NCBI GenBank assembly: GCA_017301995.1
Contig: JAFLEH010000006.1
Span: forward strand, 186,001 to 250,000
Source of the DNA: Verrucomicrobiota bacterium
Lineage (GTDB): Bacteria > Verrucomicrobiota > Verrucomicrobiia > Verrucomicrobiales > Akkermansiaceae
Length of the DNA stretch: 64,000 nt
Reading direction: 5' to 3'
Part shown: one piece after another, positions 1-8,915 of the stretch
Numbering within the stretch: the first letter of the stretch is position 1
Layout: the number at the start of each line of letters is the position of its first letter
The notes under the pieces: generated by a model
The model's database searches: none
Told to the model about the DNA's origin: nothing
What the model saw: the letters and a program-made list of their open reading frames with translations, nothing else
Translations under genes and position numbers: made by a program

Positions 1-1
1 T

Positions 2-1579
2 TTCAATGATCCGGTGGCGGTGAAAGCCGTGGCCAAGGCGGGTGCGGACATCAAGGGTCTGCCGCGCCAGGAACCGCTCGCCCGCGCTTGTTCGATGGGA
101 TCTCGCGCCGCGGCCGAGGCGTTGCTCAAGGCCGGCGCGCCCGCCGAACCGGATCTCGACCGGCCGGGGTTGCCGCTACTATCCGCCTGCGAGATCGGCG
201 ACGCCAAACTGGTCTCCCGTCTGTTGGACAAGGGCGCGGATCCCATGCGGGGCAATCTTTCCCGGCTGACGCCACTGCTGGCCGCCGCGCGGAATGGGAA
301 CGCGGATGGGATAGCGACCATCCTCGCCAAGACGAAACTGCCGGAGGACGCTCCCGGTTTGGCGAGATTGTTAGGTGAGGCGGTGTCGGGCGGGAATGTC
401 AAATTCGCGAAGGAGGTGTTCGGGAAGTTTCCCGCGGATGCGAAAAAGGACGTGCCGTGGCCGGATTTGCTAGGTCGGGCGTGTTTGTTGGGAGAGGTGG
501 AAATGGCGGAGTGGATTCTGGAAACGGGCGGCAAGGAGATTGTCACGGAATCCTCGCGGTTTCCGCCGTTGATCGCCGCGATCCTGCCCACGCGGATCGG
601 CAAGACCGATGCGGTCCGGGAGCGTCTTGCGGGAATTCTGTTGGATGCCGGGGCCGATCCCAACGTGGTCTGCAAAGGCGTGACGCCGCTGCTGATGGCC
701 GCCCGCCATGGGAATGCCGCGATCATCGGCAGATTGCGCGATGCCGGAGGCAAGACCGGTGCCACCGATGCCAAACAGCGCACGACGCTGCTGCGCGCGG
801 CGATCGCCAACCAACCGGCGGAAGTGGTGAGCGCGTTGTTGGACAAACGGGTCGATCCCGATGCGATGGACCCCGAAACCGAGATGACCGCGCTGGCGAT
901 CCATGCGGCAACGGGCAACGCCGCCGCGTGCCGGGTTCTGATGGATGCCGGTGCCGGTCTGGAGGCGGTTTCGATGTTCGGATCGTCGCCGCTGGCGGTG
1001 GCGTCCAACAGCAAGCGGTGCCCGCAGGAGGACTCGCTGGAGGTGGTGAAGCTACTCCTGGAGCGGGGCGCGAAGGCGCGTCATGGCGAGGGGCGGGAGG
1101 AGGCTCCGGAGCCATTGTTTGGCGCGGCGGTGGCGGGACGTTCGATGTTGATAGAACCGCTGGTCAAGGCCGGGTGCTCGGTGGACCGGAGTGTGGGTGG
1201 CGAGAGTCCGCTCGCATGGGCCTGCGCCATGGCGGACCCGGAAACGGTGCTCGCTTTGTTGGAAAACAAGGCGCCAACCGACGCCGCCGATCGCTCGGGC
1301 GTCACTCCGCTGGGACACGCGGCCGCCGCCGGAAGGGTGGGGAACCTGAAAGTGATGTTGGAGAACGGCGTTGCTCCCGATGCCGCCGCCGAGGGCGGGG
1401 TGCCGCCGGTCTGGCTGGCCGCGGCGGCGGGCCAGGCACGAGCGCTGCGCCTGTTGCTGGCCGCCGGTGCCCGCGCGGACGCAAAGCATCCCGTTAGGGA
1501 AACCACCGCGCTGGATGTCGCCCGCGCCAGGGGTGACCGGAGAATCGTGGCGATCATCGAAAAGTCCGCAGGGAAATGA
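2..1579 (+). CDS. Ankyrin-repeat protein, 5' end outside the window
   Basis: The frame is open to the left edge. An in-frame GTG lies at 14, but the codons before it (Phe-Asn-Asp-Pro) already read like an ankyrin helix, so the true start is probably upstream. About 525 visible residues are almost entirely ankyrin repeats of about 33 aa, with recurring 'LLxAGAD', 'GxTPLLxAA' and 'GNAAxxRxLxxAGA' patterns. Ankyrin arrays are protein-protein interaction scaffolds; no catalytic domain or membrane segment is visible in this part, and the partner cannot be inferred. It ends at a TGA about 80 nt before hemB. Family assignment is firm, function unknown. Confidence 0.85.
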   Translation, partial: FNDPVAVKAVAKAGADIKGLPRQEPLARACSMGSRAAAEALLKAGAPAEPDLDRPGLPLLSACEIGDAKLVSRLLDKGADPMRGNLSRLTPLLAAARNGNADGIATILAKTKLPEDAPGLARLLGEAVSGGNVKFAKEVFGKFPADAKKDVPWPDLLGRACLLGEVEMAEWILETGGKEIVTESSRFPPLIAAILPTRIGKTDAVRERLAGILLDAGADPNVVCKGVTPLLMAARHGNAAIIGRLRDAGGKTGATDAKQRTTLLRAAIANQPAEVVSALLDKRVDPDAMDPETEMTALAIHAATGNAAACRVLMDAGAGLEAVSMFGSSPLAVASNSKRCPQEDSLEVVKLLLERGAKARHGEGREEAPEPLFGAAVAGRSMLIEPLVKAGCSVDRSVGGESPLAWACAMADPETVLALLENKAPTDAADRSGVTPLGHAAAAGRVGNLKVMLENGVAPDAAAEGGVPPVWLAAAAGQARALRLLLAAGARADAKHPVRETTALDVARARGDRRIVAIIEKSAGK

Positions 1580-1660
1580 TGGGCCGCGGAACCGCTCCCG
1601 TTTTCACTTTCCAACGGGCGTGTTGCCGCTACCATCGGCCCTGGCACACGCCATTTCAGC

Positions 1661-2644
1661 ATGATCCGTCCACGCCGCAACCGCCGCACGCCCGCCATCC
1701 GCTCCATGGTTCGCGAAACCGCGCTCCATCCGCGCGATTTCATCCTGCCCTTGTTTCTTCACGAGGACGCGGAGGACACGCCTATCTCGTCGATGCCCGG
1801 CGTGACCCGGTGGTCGCTGGAAAGCTTGGTCCGCGAGGCCGGTGAAGCGCACGCGCTGGGGATCCCCGCGGTGGTGCTTTTTCCGAAAATCGACGATTCT
1901 CTCAAATCCCCGCTTCCCGAAGAGTGCCACAACGACGGCGGACTCATCCCCCGCGCGATCCGCGCGCTCAAGGCCGCCCATCCGACCCTGTGCGTCATCA
2001 CCGACATCGCGCTGGATCCCTACAACTCCGATGGGCACGACGGTGTGGTCCGCCGCGACGACCATGGCGAACTCACGATCCTCAACGACGAAACGGTGGC
2101 GATCCTCTGCGAACAGGCGCTCTGCCATGCCAAGGCCGGCGCGGACATCGTCGCGCCGTCCGACATGATGGACGGCCGCGTGGCCGCCATCCGCGAGGCG
2201 CTGGACGACGCCGGATTCCAACACGTTTCCATCCTTTCCTACACCGCGAAATACGCTTCCGCCTTTTACGGACCCTTTCGTGGCGCGCTCGATTCCGCAC
2301 CCAAGGACGGCGACAAGAAAACCTATCAAATGGACCCCGGCAACTCCCGCGAGGCGGTCCGCGAGACCCTGCTCGACGAGGCCGAGGGCGCGGACATGCT
2401 GATGGTGAAACCCGCCGGCCCCTATCTGGATATCATCGCCCGCGTCCGGGAAACGACCACCCTGCCGGTGGCCGCCTATCAGGTGAGCGGCGAATACCTC
2501 ATGCTCAAAAGCGCCGCCGCCGCAGGCTGGCTCGACGAAAAGGCGGTCGCGCTGGAATCCCTAACCGGCATCAAGCGCGCCGGAGCCGACATGATCCTCA
2601 CCTACTTCGCCAAACAGGCCGCACAGTGGCTTGCGGAAGGGTGA
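1661..2644 (+). CDS. hemB: Delta-aminolevulinic acid dehydratase (porphobilinogen synthase)
   Basis: Condenses two 5-aminolevulinate molecules to porphobilinogen, the first common step of haem and tetrapyrrole synthesis, in the cytoplasm. The protein is 327 aa, normal for the family. Both active-site lysine contexts are present: 'SYTAKYAS' near residue 200 and 'MVKPAG' near 250. The metal-site segment reads 'DIALDPYNSDGHDG', with aspartates in place of the cysteines of zinc-type enzymes; by established knowledge this marks the magnesium-type HemB of plants and many bacteria. The start is the first ATG giving the conserved RxRRxR-type N-terminus. A TTGCCG lies 38 nt before the ATG, but no good -10 box follows it. 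No other haem gene is adjacent. Confidence 0.97.
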   Translation: MIRPRRNRRTPAIRSMVRETALHPRDFILPLFLHEDAEDTPISSMPGVTRWSLESLVREAGEAHALGIPAVVLFPKIDDSLKSPLPEECHNDGGLIPRAIRALKAAHPTLCVITDIALDPYNSDGHDGVVRRDDHGELTILNDETVAILCEQALCHAKAGADIVAPSDMMDGRVAAIREALDDAGFQHVSILSYTAKYASAFYGPFRGALDSAPKDGDKKTYQMDPGNSREAVRETLLDEAEGADMLMVKPAGPYLDIIARVRETTTLPVAAYQVSGEYLMLKSAAAAGWLDEKAVALESLTGIKRAGADMILTYFAKQAAQWLAEG

Positions 2645-2847
2645 ACCGGCGGAGCGGTGGGCTGATGGAGATGTCATCGCCGCCAGAAAGCCGCCGCGCG
2701 CCGTGTGTACCTACCCGGACGCCAGCGATCGCGCGAATGGGGAGCGGGTTGTCCGGTTGCCGCGCCTCTAACATCCGGAGGCCATCCATCCGGAACCCGC
2801 GGGCATCGCGTGCTTCGCTGTCGGCGGTTGCCCGGGGACGATGGGAG

Positions 2848-5136
2848 TCATTTCTCCTCCGGTTCCAGTTCGAAGCGGGTGAACCAGCGTCCGAAAGCAT
2901 CCGGGAAATGCTCGCGGAGGGCGGCTTCGGCCTGTTGGGGCGTTTCGAAGCGCAGCGGGCCGCCGGGCCCTGTCATCCGGTCCAGCCACATGCGTTCCGG
3001 GATGCCGGGAACCCAGATCTTGTGCCATGAGAAGGCCGCCTCGTAGCCGCCGCGGCGCCAGTGCATGCCTTCGCCGTTTTGGGAGGCGTAGTGGGTGGTT
3101 AGAAGGACCGAGCGTTCGCCCGTTTGGCGGAGCGAGCGTCCGGCGAGACCTTCCCACTGCGATGGCGGGCATCCGATGGCGTCGAGGATGGACGGCACGA
3201 TGTCGAGGTGGCTGGCTTGGTCAACGGGTTCGCCGCGCCCCATTTCCTTGGGCCATTTGACGAAGATCGGCACCTCGGTTTGCTCGCGTGTCAGGGCCGA
3301 TGCATGGAACCAGAACCCGCGTTCCTGGAGTTCTTCGCCGTGATCGCCGGTGACCACGATCATCGCGTTGTCATAGCGGTCGTTGGCCTTGAGAAACGCG
3401 ATATAGCCTTCGACGAGGTGGTCCACGAACGCCACCGAGTTTTCATAGCGGTTGCGGATCAGCCGGATGTTTTCCTGGCTCGGCTTGAACGGGAAAACCA
3501 TCGAGGTGAAAAAGTCCGGATGGGGCGGCTTGAACGAGGCGGGCCAGTAAAACGGATAGTGCGGAGACTCGATGGCCATCACCCGGCAGGTGCCGCCCGA
3601 CGGCCGGCTAACAACCGATTGCTGCCACAGATCGCGGACGCGGAGGTCGCGATCGCTGCAATGCGGGGGCCAGGCTTCCGGGTGGACCCTCACGGTGACC
3701 ATTTCCTCGGTGGCCTCGCCGTGGCCGAAGTTGGTGGTGTCCATTTCCACATAGTCGAAGATCGCCGCGGAGCGGACCTCGTTGCGGTAGCCGTTGGCAT
3801 GGAGCGACTCTAGCAACGGAGCGGGTCGCTGGGCCTGCCGGCAGCGGTCCCAGAACACGGACGGATAGCCGCTCAGGATCGAAAACCACGAGAGGTGGGT
3901 GGCGTTGGCGCACGAGTGGGTGCGTCCGATCGGTTGGCACTCGGTTTCCCGCCAGCGGCAGAGAAACGGCGCGATTTCCGGCCGGATGGCGTCGGCGCGG
4001 AGGGTTTCGATGATCAGCAGGTGGACATCCGGCTTGCGGGTGGCTCCGGCCCCGGTCGGGCGGACCTGTTCGCGGAAGGTCACCTGGAAAGTGGCCCAGC
4101 CCGGTTCGGATAGATAGGGGCAAAGGTGGAGCATCAGGGCCCGGCGTTGCAGCCAGTGGCCCGCGCGGTCGTTCCAGAAGCGCTCGGTGGACTGTTCGAG
4201 CATTAGCGCCATCCAGGCTCCGAGGGAGAGCATGAAAAGCGCGCGTGGCTGGAGCCGCAGGTGGACCTTGGCGGACAGCCACTTGGTGGCATGATAGAAT
4301 CCGACGACGGCGAGCAGCGCGCCGACGATGCCGAAGCCGCCTGCTACCCCGAGTTTGACGTTTCCGCCCTCCATGATCCGGACGAGGTCGAACTTGTCAC
4401 CCGCGGCGAATTCCCCGAAGAAAAGTGTGAGGCCCTTGCCCCACAGTTGGTTCATGCCGATTTCCGCCAGCAGGCCCAACAGGGCGGTGCCGAGCATCAC
4501 CCCGGCAAGCCAGCGGGTGCCGCGCGGCGACCAGCGGACAAACAGATGGACCGCCCACCAGGCGAGCGAAACCAGCGAAAGCTGGGTCAGCACCCGCACC
4601 ACCACGAAGGTCGCCACCGCTGTCCGCGAGGCTTCCAGTTTTGCCAGAACCATGCTGTCGCTGGCCACGCAGAGCAGGAGAATCAGGACGAAAAGCACGC
4701 CATTGAAAGGCATCGGCGGGATATCGGCCATGCGGACACCGGATTTGCGCCGCCGGACCAAGGTGCGGATCCCCGCAACGGCCAACAGCGCGAGCAGCGC
4801 CGCAAGACCGATCCAATGCACCGCCTGCGGCAGCCATCCGGCCCATCCCGCGGCCCCGAACGCGGTTAGTCCGGTGGCGATCCAGATTCCGTGGCGGTGA
4901 TTTCTGCCGCCCGCCGCCGTCCACCAGCCACCGCCTAGCAAGGTTCCGATGGTCAGCAGCGTGCCGCCTGCCATCAGGCAGATGATGAAATTTCCCGGCC
5001 AAAGCCGCGCGGGCACTTGGAACGTGCCTATCCGGATCACCCACGAGCCGAAAAACGGCGTAAGCACGATCAGCCCGCCCCCCAGCCATGCCAGGAAGTG
5101 GCCGATCCAATCGCGTTTGCCTGGGCATTGCTCCAT
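2848..5136 (-). CDS. Membrane-anchored sulfatase/phosphoethanolamine-transferase-like protein
   Basis: 762 aa with two parts. Roughly residues 1-340 hold multiple hydrophobic membrane segments. From about residue 370 comes an alkaline-phosphatase-superfamily catalytic domain: 'LLIIETLRADAI' supplies the first metal-ligand region, 'HSCANATHLSW' is the likely nucleophile loop with a Thr or Ser rather than a sulfatase-type CxPxR motif, and 'TGDHGEE' followed by 'FHAS' supplies later metal ligands. The layout resembles YejM/LtaS-type membrane enzymes that act on envelope lipids or glycans outside the membrane. The absence of a formylglycine motif argues against a classical sulfatase. Substrate unknown. 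It stands alone, with its own predicted promoter. Confidence 0.75.
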   Translation of the reverse strand: MEQCPGKRDWIGHFLAWLGGGLIVLTPFFGSWVIRIGTFQVPARLWPGNFIICLMAGGTLLTIGTLLGGGWWTAAGGRNHRHGIWIATGLTAFGAAGWAGWLPQAVHWIGLAALLALLAVAGIRTLVRRRKSGVRMADIPPMPFNGVLFVLILLLCVASDSMVLAKLEASRTAVATFVVVRVLTQLSLVSLAWWAVHLFVRWSPRGTRWLAGVMLGTALLGLLAEIGMNQLWGKGLTLFFGEFAAGDKFDLVRIMEGGNVKLGVAGGFGIVGALLAVVGFYHATKWLSAKVHLRLQPRALFMLSLGAWMALMLEQSTERFWNDRAGHWLQRRALMLHLCPYLSEPGWATFQVTFREQVRPTGAGATRKPDVHLLIIETLRADAIRPEIAPFLCRWRETECQPIGRTHSCANATHLSWFSILSGYPSVFWDRCRQAQRPAPLLESLHANGYRNEVRSAAIFDYVEMDTTNFGHGEATEEMVTVRVHPEAWPPHCSDRDLRVRDLWQQSVVSRPSGGTCRVMAIESPHYPFYWPASFKPPHPDFFTSMVFPFKPSQENIRLIRNRYENSVAFVDHLVEGYIAFLKANDRYDNAMIVVTGDHGEELQERGFWFHASALTREQTEVPIFVKWPKEMGRGEPVDQASHLDIVPSILDAIGCPPSQWEGLAGRSLRQTGERSVLLTTHYASQNGEGMHWRRGGYEAAFSWHKIWVPGIPERMWLDRMTGPGGPLRFETPQQAEAALREHFPDAFGRWFTRFELEPEEK

Positions 5137-5148
5137 GCGGGGGCGCAG

Positions 5149-5176
5149 GTTTTAGCGGAATCTCCGGTTGGGGCAA
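5149..5176 (-). promoter_or_regulatory. Predicted promoter of the sulfatase-like gene
   Basis: On the minus strand TTGCCC (5176-5171), a 16-nt spacer and TAAAAC (5154-5149) are followed 12 nt later by the ATG. The predicted transcript would have a leader of only a few nucleotides. Confidence 0.5.
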
Positions 5177-5345
5177 TGCCAAAATTGGGGCGGGAGCACC
5201 GGCGCGCCACCCGATTGCCGCGGATCCGATCCGCTGATCCGCTGCCGTGTGGCGGGGCGGCCCGTAACCCAATGGAAGCGAACCACCCGGAATCGCGTAT
5301 CCCTGCTGTTCCGTTCCGGAGCATTTCACCGCGAATTCCACCACC

Positions 5346-6407
5346 ATGCGAGCCGCCATTCTCCGCCTTCTCCCGTCCCTACTGGCGATTCCGATCACCG
5401 GCGCGGCTCCGCGCGATGTCACCTTCATTTCCGCGTCCGACTCGCACTACCGCGAGCCGGACCACCGGCTCGGCTGCCACAACGGGCTGACCCGCGCGAC
5501 CATCGACGAAATCAACCGGATCGCGGAAACACCGTGGCCGGAGAAACCCGGTGGCGGATTGATCGGGAAACCTCGCGGCGTGGTTCTGTTGGGCGATGTG
5601 ATCGACGATGGCGACCGCGCCGAGAAGGGACGCAACCTCAGCGCCGAGCAGTTCCGCTTGTTCGAGGCGGACTTCGGTCTCGACGGCAAGGATGGTCGTC
5701 TCCGTTTCCCGGTGTTCGAAACCTGGGGCAACCACGACGGCCCGCCAGCCGGCAAGGAGAAGCACGGATTCAGTTTTCAGGGCGAATTGAAGAAGCGCAA
5801 TGCCCGACGCTTGGCGGCCGGGCTGATCTCCAACCTTTCGGAAAACGGGCTGCATTATTCGTGGGATTGGGACGACGTGCATTTTGTGAGCCTCGGGATC
5901 TATCCGGCCAACCGCCAGCACGCCGGTGTCCGCTACTCTCCCGAGTGGCACGACCCGCAGAACGCGCTGGCATTCCTGCGCGACGATCTGGCGAAAAAGG
6001 TCGGCGACAGCGGTCGGCCCGTGGTGCTGATGGCGCACTGCGGTTTCGATACCGACTGGTGGTGCGCCGAGGATTGGTCCGTTTTCTATCAGGCGGTTGG
6101 CAACTACCGGGTGGTTCTGTATCTCTACGGCCATACCGGCACCGGGGTGAGCGCCTGGGCGCCTGCCGGAGCCAAACGCAAGCTGACGCTCATCAACGAC
6201 GGTCACGCCAATCTCGGGTTTTTCGTCATCCATCTGGGGCCGAACCGCCTGCGCGCCGCCTATCGGCTCAAGAGCGGAGTCCGATCCACCAAACAAGCCG
6301 ATGGCCGGATGATTCACGAATGGGCCGGAAAATGGGAGTGGAAATGGCCGCTGGATCAACCGCTGGCGCCGGGCGCGGATGGATCGGACGCCGACCGGAA
6401 AGGGTGA
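5346..6407 (+). CDS. Secreted calcineurin-like metallophosphoesterase
   Basis: 353 aa. Residues 1-20 form a signal peptide ending near 'TGAA', so the mature enzyme is periplasmic or secreted. The metallophosphatase fold shows in 'ISASDSHY' (first metal ligands), 'VLLGDVIDDGD', 'TWGNHDG' (the GNHD box), 'VLMAHCG' and 'LYGHTGTG'. The last motif is normally GHxH; here the second His is Thr, so the metal site is slightly unusual. The substrate (phosphomonoester, diester or sphingomyelin-like) cannot be told. It starts at the ATG preceding the signal peptide and is a single gene divergent from the sulfatase-like gene, with about 210 nt between them. Confidence 0.85.
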   Translation: MRAAILRLLPSLLAIPITGAAPRDVTFISASDSHYREPDHRLGCHNGLTRATIDEINRIAETPWPEKPGGGLIGKPRGVVLLGDVIDDGDRAEKGRNLSAEQFRLFEADFGLDGKDGRLRFPVFETWGNHDGPPAGKEKHGFSFQGELKKRNARRLAAGLISNLSENGLHYSWDWDDVHFVSLGIYPANRQHAGVRYSPEWHDPQNALAFLRDDLAKKVGDSGRPVVLMAHCGFDTDWWCAEDWSVFYQAVGNYRVVLYLYGHTGTGVSAWAPAGAKRKLTLINDGHANLGFFVIHLGPNRLRAAYRLKSGVRSTKQADGRMIHEWAGKWEWKWPLDQPLAPGADGSDADRKG

Positions 6408-6500
6408 GGTGAAACCTCAGTATTTGATCCGGCCGAGGAATCTGAAAATCGGGCGGTGTGCCCTCTGAGCCATCCATGGCCTTTTTCGGCACGTTTCGGC

Positions 6501-6530
6501 TTGCGGTGGTGAGGGGGATGCGGATAGGGT
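6501..6530 (+). promoter_or_regulatory. Predicted leaderless promoter of the YiiX-like gene
   Basis: TTGCGG (6501-6506), an 18-nt spacer and TAGGGT (6525-6530), with the ATG at 6537 only 6 nt after the -10 box. The start of transcription should fall on or next to the start codon, which favours ATG 6537 over the in-frame GTG at 6531. Confidence 0.6.
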
Positions 6531-6536
6531 GTGCCC

Positions 6537-7172
6537 ATGATCGCGGGAGATTCATTTAGGAAATCGTGCGTTGCGGCGCTCGTCGCGCTGGTGATGGTGC
6601 CGTTTGGCGCCAGGGCCGCAACCGCTTGGGATGCCGTGCTCCGGGAAGGCGACATCGTGTTCACCGGTTCTCCGGCGGGGCAGGGGGCGGCGATCACGGC
6701 CGCCACCGGTTCGCCGCTCACCCATTGCGGCGTGGTCTTCCGGAGGGACGGGGCGCTGATGGTGCTCGAAGCGGTCCAACCCGTCCGCGTGGTGCCGCTG
6801 GAGGTCTTCATGCGCGGCGGATCTCCGGATCGTTTCACCGTCCGCCGCCTCAAACGGATGCCCGAAACCGCCCGTCTGGACAAGGCGCGCGCATGGGCCA
6901 CCAGCCAGATAGGGCGCAATTACGACAGCCGGTTCGAATGGGGCGACGAACGGCTGTATTGCTCGGAACTGGTGTGGAAACTGTTCGATCAGGCGGGTGT
7001 CGAACTTTGTCCGCTCCGCAAGGCTGGCGATTACAACCTGAGCCATCCCACTGTGCGCAGGCTGATCGAATCCCGCTATGGATCCATCGACCGCCTTCCC
7101 AAGGACACGAAAATGGTCGCGCCCTCCGACCTTGCCGCCTCGCCTCTGCTAGACGACGTGAAACGCGAGTGA
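6537..7172 (+). CDS. YiiX-like permuted NlpC/P60 (papain-like) peptidase/amidase
   Basis: 211 aa from ATG 6537. The first ~28 residues are a signal peptide ending in 'FGARAA'. The core matches the circularly permuted NlpC/P60 group that includes YiiX: 'GDIVFTGS' opens the fold, the His of 'LTHCGVVF' and the Cys of 'LYCSELVWK' are the expected catalytic pair, placed in the permuted order His before Cys. Members act on peptide, amide or acyl bonds, often in cell-envelope context; the substrate here is unknown. The start is chosen from the spacing to the TAGGGT box. No Shine-Dalgarno is present. Confidence 0.82.
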   Translation: MIAGDSFRKSCVAALVALVMVPFGARAATAWDAVLREGDIVFTGSPAGQGAAITAATGSPLTHCGVVFRRDGALMVLEAVQPVRVVPLEVFMRGGSPDRFTVRRLKRMPETARLDKARAWATSQIGRNYDSRFEWGDERLYCSELVWKLFDQAGVELCPLRKAGDYNLSHPTVRRLIESRYGSIDRLPKDTKMVAPSDLAASPLLDDVKRE

Positions 7173-7375
7173 GCGTTGCCGGGCTCCCGGCCTCCCGTGG
7201 AGGAAACCGGGCACCGGGGGGCAGCTGACTCGAATTGGCCCGCGCGGAACGAGCCGTCCGTGGCGCCGGAAAATCGGATGCGGACCGCCGAAATTCCGCG
7301 TTTTGCGGTGGACGGAGCGGGATGGATGGGTAGCATCGGCGCTTCGCGGCGGGGATTGCCGCGTGGTGACCGCAA

Positions 7376-8914
7376 ATGCTTTTCAATTCCTACCTGTTTC
7401 TTCTGTTGTTCCTGCCTGTGGTGGTCTTGGGCTACTACTGGCTGGCGCGCGACCATTTCCGGCTCGCTCTGGTGTGGCTGGGTGTGGCGAGTCTCGGGTT
7501 CTACGCGTGGTGGAACCCGGACGCGAACCAATCCTGGTCGCCGTTCTATCTGGCGATGCTGTTCGGCTCCGCGGCAGGGAATTTCGTGTGCGCGCGGCTG
7601 ATTTCGGCGGGACGGGGCAGGGGGATCGGGCGGTTCTGGCTGGTGGCCGGGGTCTCCGGCAACCTCGGGCTGATCGCGTATTTCAAATACCGCGGACTGT
7701 TCATGGAGATCGCTCGCTGGGCCACCGGCAGTGGCGCGGTCGAGGCGGTTGCGCTGCCACTGGCGATTTCGTTCTACACCTTCATCCAGATCGCCTATCT
7801 GGTGGATGCCTGGCGCGACAAAGTGCCCCGGTATTCGTTCGGAAAATACCTGCTGTTCGTGGTGTTTTTCCCCCATCTGATCGCGGGGCCGATCGTCCAT
7901 CATTGCGAGCTGGTTCCCCAGTTCCGGAAACGATCGGCGCGCCGGGTTTGGCGGAATCTATCAATCGGGCTGACGCTGCTGGCGATCGGGTTGTTCAAAA
8001 AGGTGGTGATCGCCGACGCGCTCGCCCGGATCGCCACGCCGCTGTTCGATCTGGCGGCATCGGGCACCCGGCCGCTGACGATGCTGGAGGGCTGGATCGC
8101 GGCGCTGGGATACAGCACCCAGCTTTACTTCGATTTCTCCGGGTATTCCGACATGGCGATCGGCCTGTCGTTCTGTTTTGGAATCCGTCTGCCGCTGAAT
8201 TTCAATTCGCCCTATCAGGCGGTTTCGGTGGTGGATTTCTGGCGGCGCTGGCACATGACGCTTTCCCGGTTTCTGAGGGACTATCTGTATATTCCGATGG
8301 GTGGCGGGCGTTGCCGTCCGGTGCGGCGCTACACCAATCTGATGGTCACCATGGTCCTTGGCGGATTGTGGCACGGCGCCGGCATTTCCTATCTGCTCTG
8401 GGGGTTTCTGCACGGGCTGTTCCTGTGCGTGAACCACGGATGGTTCGCGGTGCGGGAAAAACTCGGCCTGCCGAAAATGCCGAGACCTCTGGCGATCGGC
8501 CTGACCTTCCTGGTGGTGGTGTTCGCGTGGGTGCCGTTCCGCGCCGGGTCGTATGAACTGACGGGAGGAAACTTCGGCACCTCGCTGAAAGTGACGGCGG
8601 CGGTTTATGAGTCGATGTGCGGCGTGCACGGAGCGGGTGGGCTGCCGCCGGAAGGAATCGCGGTGATCAAGGAATCGCGGGCGATCCGGCCGTTGGTGCT
8701 GGCTCTCCTGATCGCCTGGTTCCTGCCCAACTCGCAGCGCTGGATGGGACGTTTCCGCGCCTACCTTGGCAATCCGCCCGAGCCGCTCGGCCGCGGATTC
8801 CGCTGGCTCGCCTGGCGCCCCACCCCGCTGTGGCTGGCCGGCACGCTGGCGTTGCTCTACGCGGTGGGCAGCGAACTCGACAAGCTGAGCGAATTCATAT
8901 ACTATCAATTCTAA
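7376..8914 (+). CDS. MBOAT family membrane O-acyltransferase (AlgI-like), copy 1
   Basis: 512 aa polytopic membrane protein. Family hallmarks are 'FYAWWNP' near the N-terminus, 'FFPHLIAGPIVH' mid-protein, 'YFDFSGYSDMAIG', 'DFWRRWHMTLSRFLRDYLYIP', and 'GLWHGAG' containing the conserved catalytic His. AlgI-type MBOAT proteins carry acyl groups across the inner membrane for O-acylation of exported polysaccharide. First of five tightly packed genes; the next starts 1 nt after its stop. It is about twice as similar to the copy at 10209 as to a generic AlgI, judging by shared motifs and identical lengths between them. A TAGCAT box at 7331-7336 could be a -10 element, giving a leader of about 30 nt. 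The acyl donor and glycan are unknown. Confidence 0.93.
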   Translation: MLFNSYLFLLLFLPVVVLGYYWLARDHFRLALVWLGVASLGFYAWWNPDANQSWSPFYLAMLFGSAAGNFVCARLISAGRGRGIGRFWLVAGVSGNLGLIAYFKYRGLFMEIARWATGSGAVEAVALPLAISFYTFIQIAYLVDAWRDKVPRYSFGKYLLFVVFFPHLIAGPIVHHCELVPQFRKRSARRVWRNLSIGLTLLAIGLFKKVVIADALARIATPLFDLAASGTRPLTMLEGWIAALGYSTQLYFDFSGYSDMAIGLSFCFGIRLPLNFNSPYQAVSVVDFWRRWHMTLSRFLRDYLYIPMGGGRCRPVRRYTNLMVTMVLGGLWHGAGISYLLWGFLHGLFLCVNHGWFAVREKLGLPKMPRPLAIGLTFLVVVFAWVPFRAGSYELTGGNFGTSLKVTAAVYESMCGVHGAGGLPPEGIAVIKESRAIRPLVLALLIAWFLPNSQRWMGRFRAYLGNPPEPLGRGFRWLAWRPTPLWLAGTLALLYAVGSELDKLSEFIYYQF

Positions 8915-8915
8915 G

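Noticed and set aside
457..1497. Long open frame on the plus strand inside the ankyrin gene
   Set aside because: Gly/Arg-rich composition with no family resemblance, typical of a shadow frame in GC-rich DNA.
5379..6359. Long antisense frame opposite the metallophosphoesterase
   Set aside because: The sense strand carries the complete motif series and a signal peptide; the antisense product has no recognisable domain.
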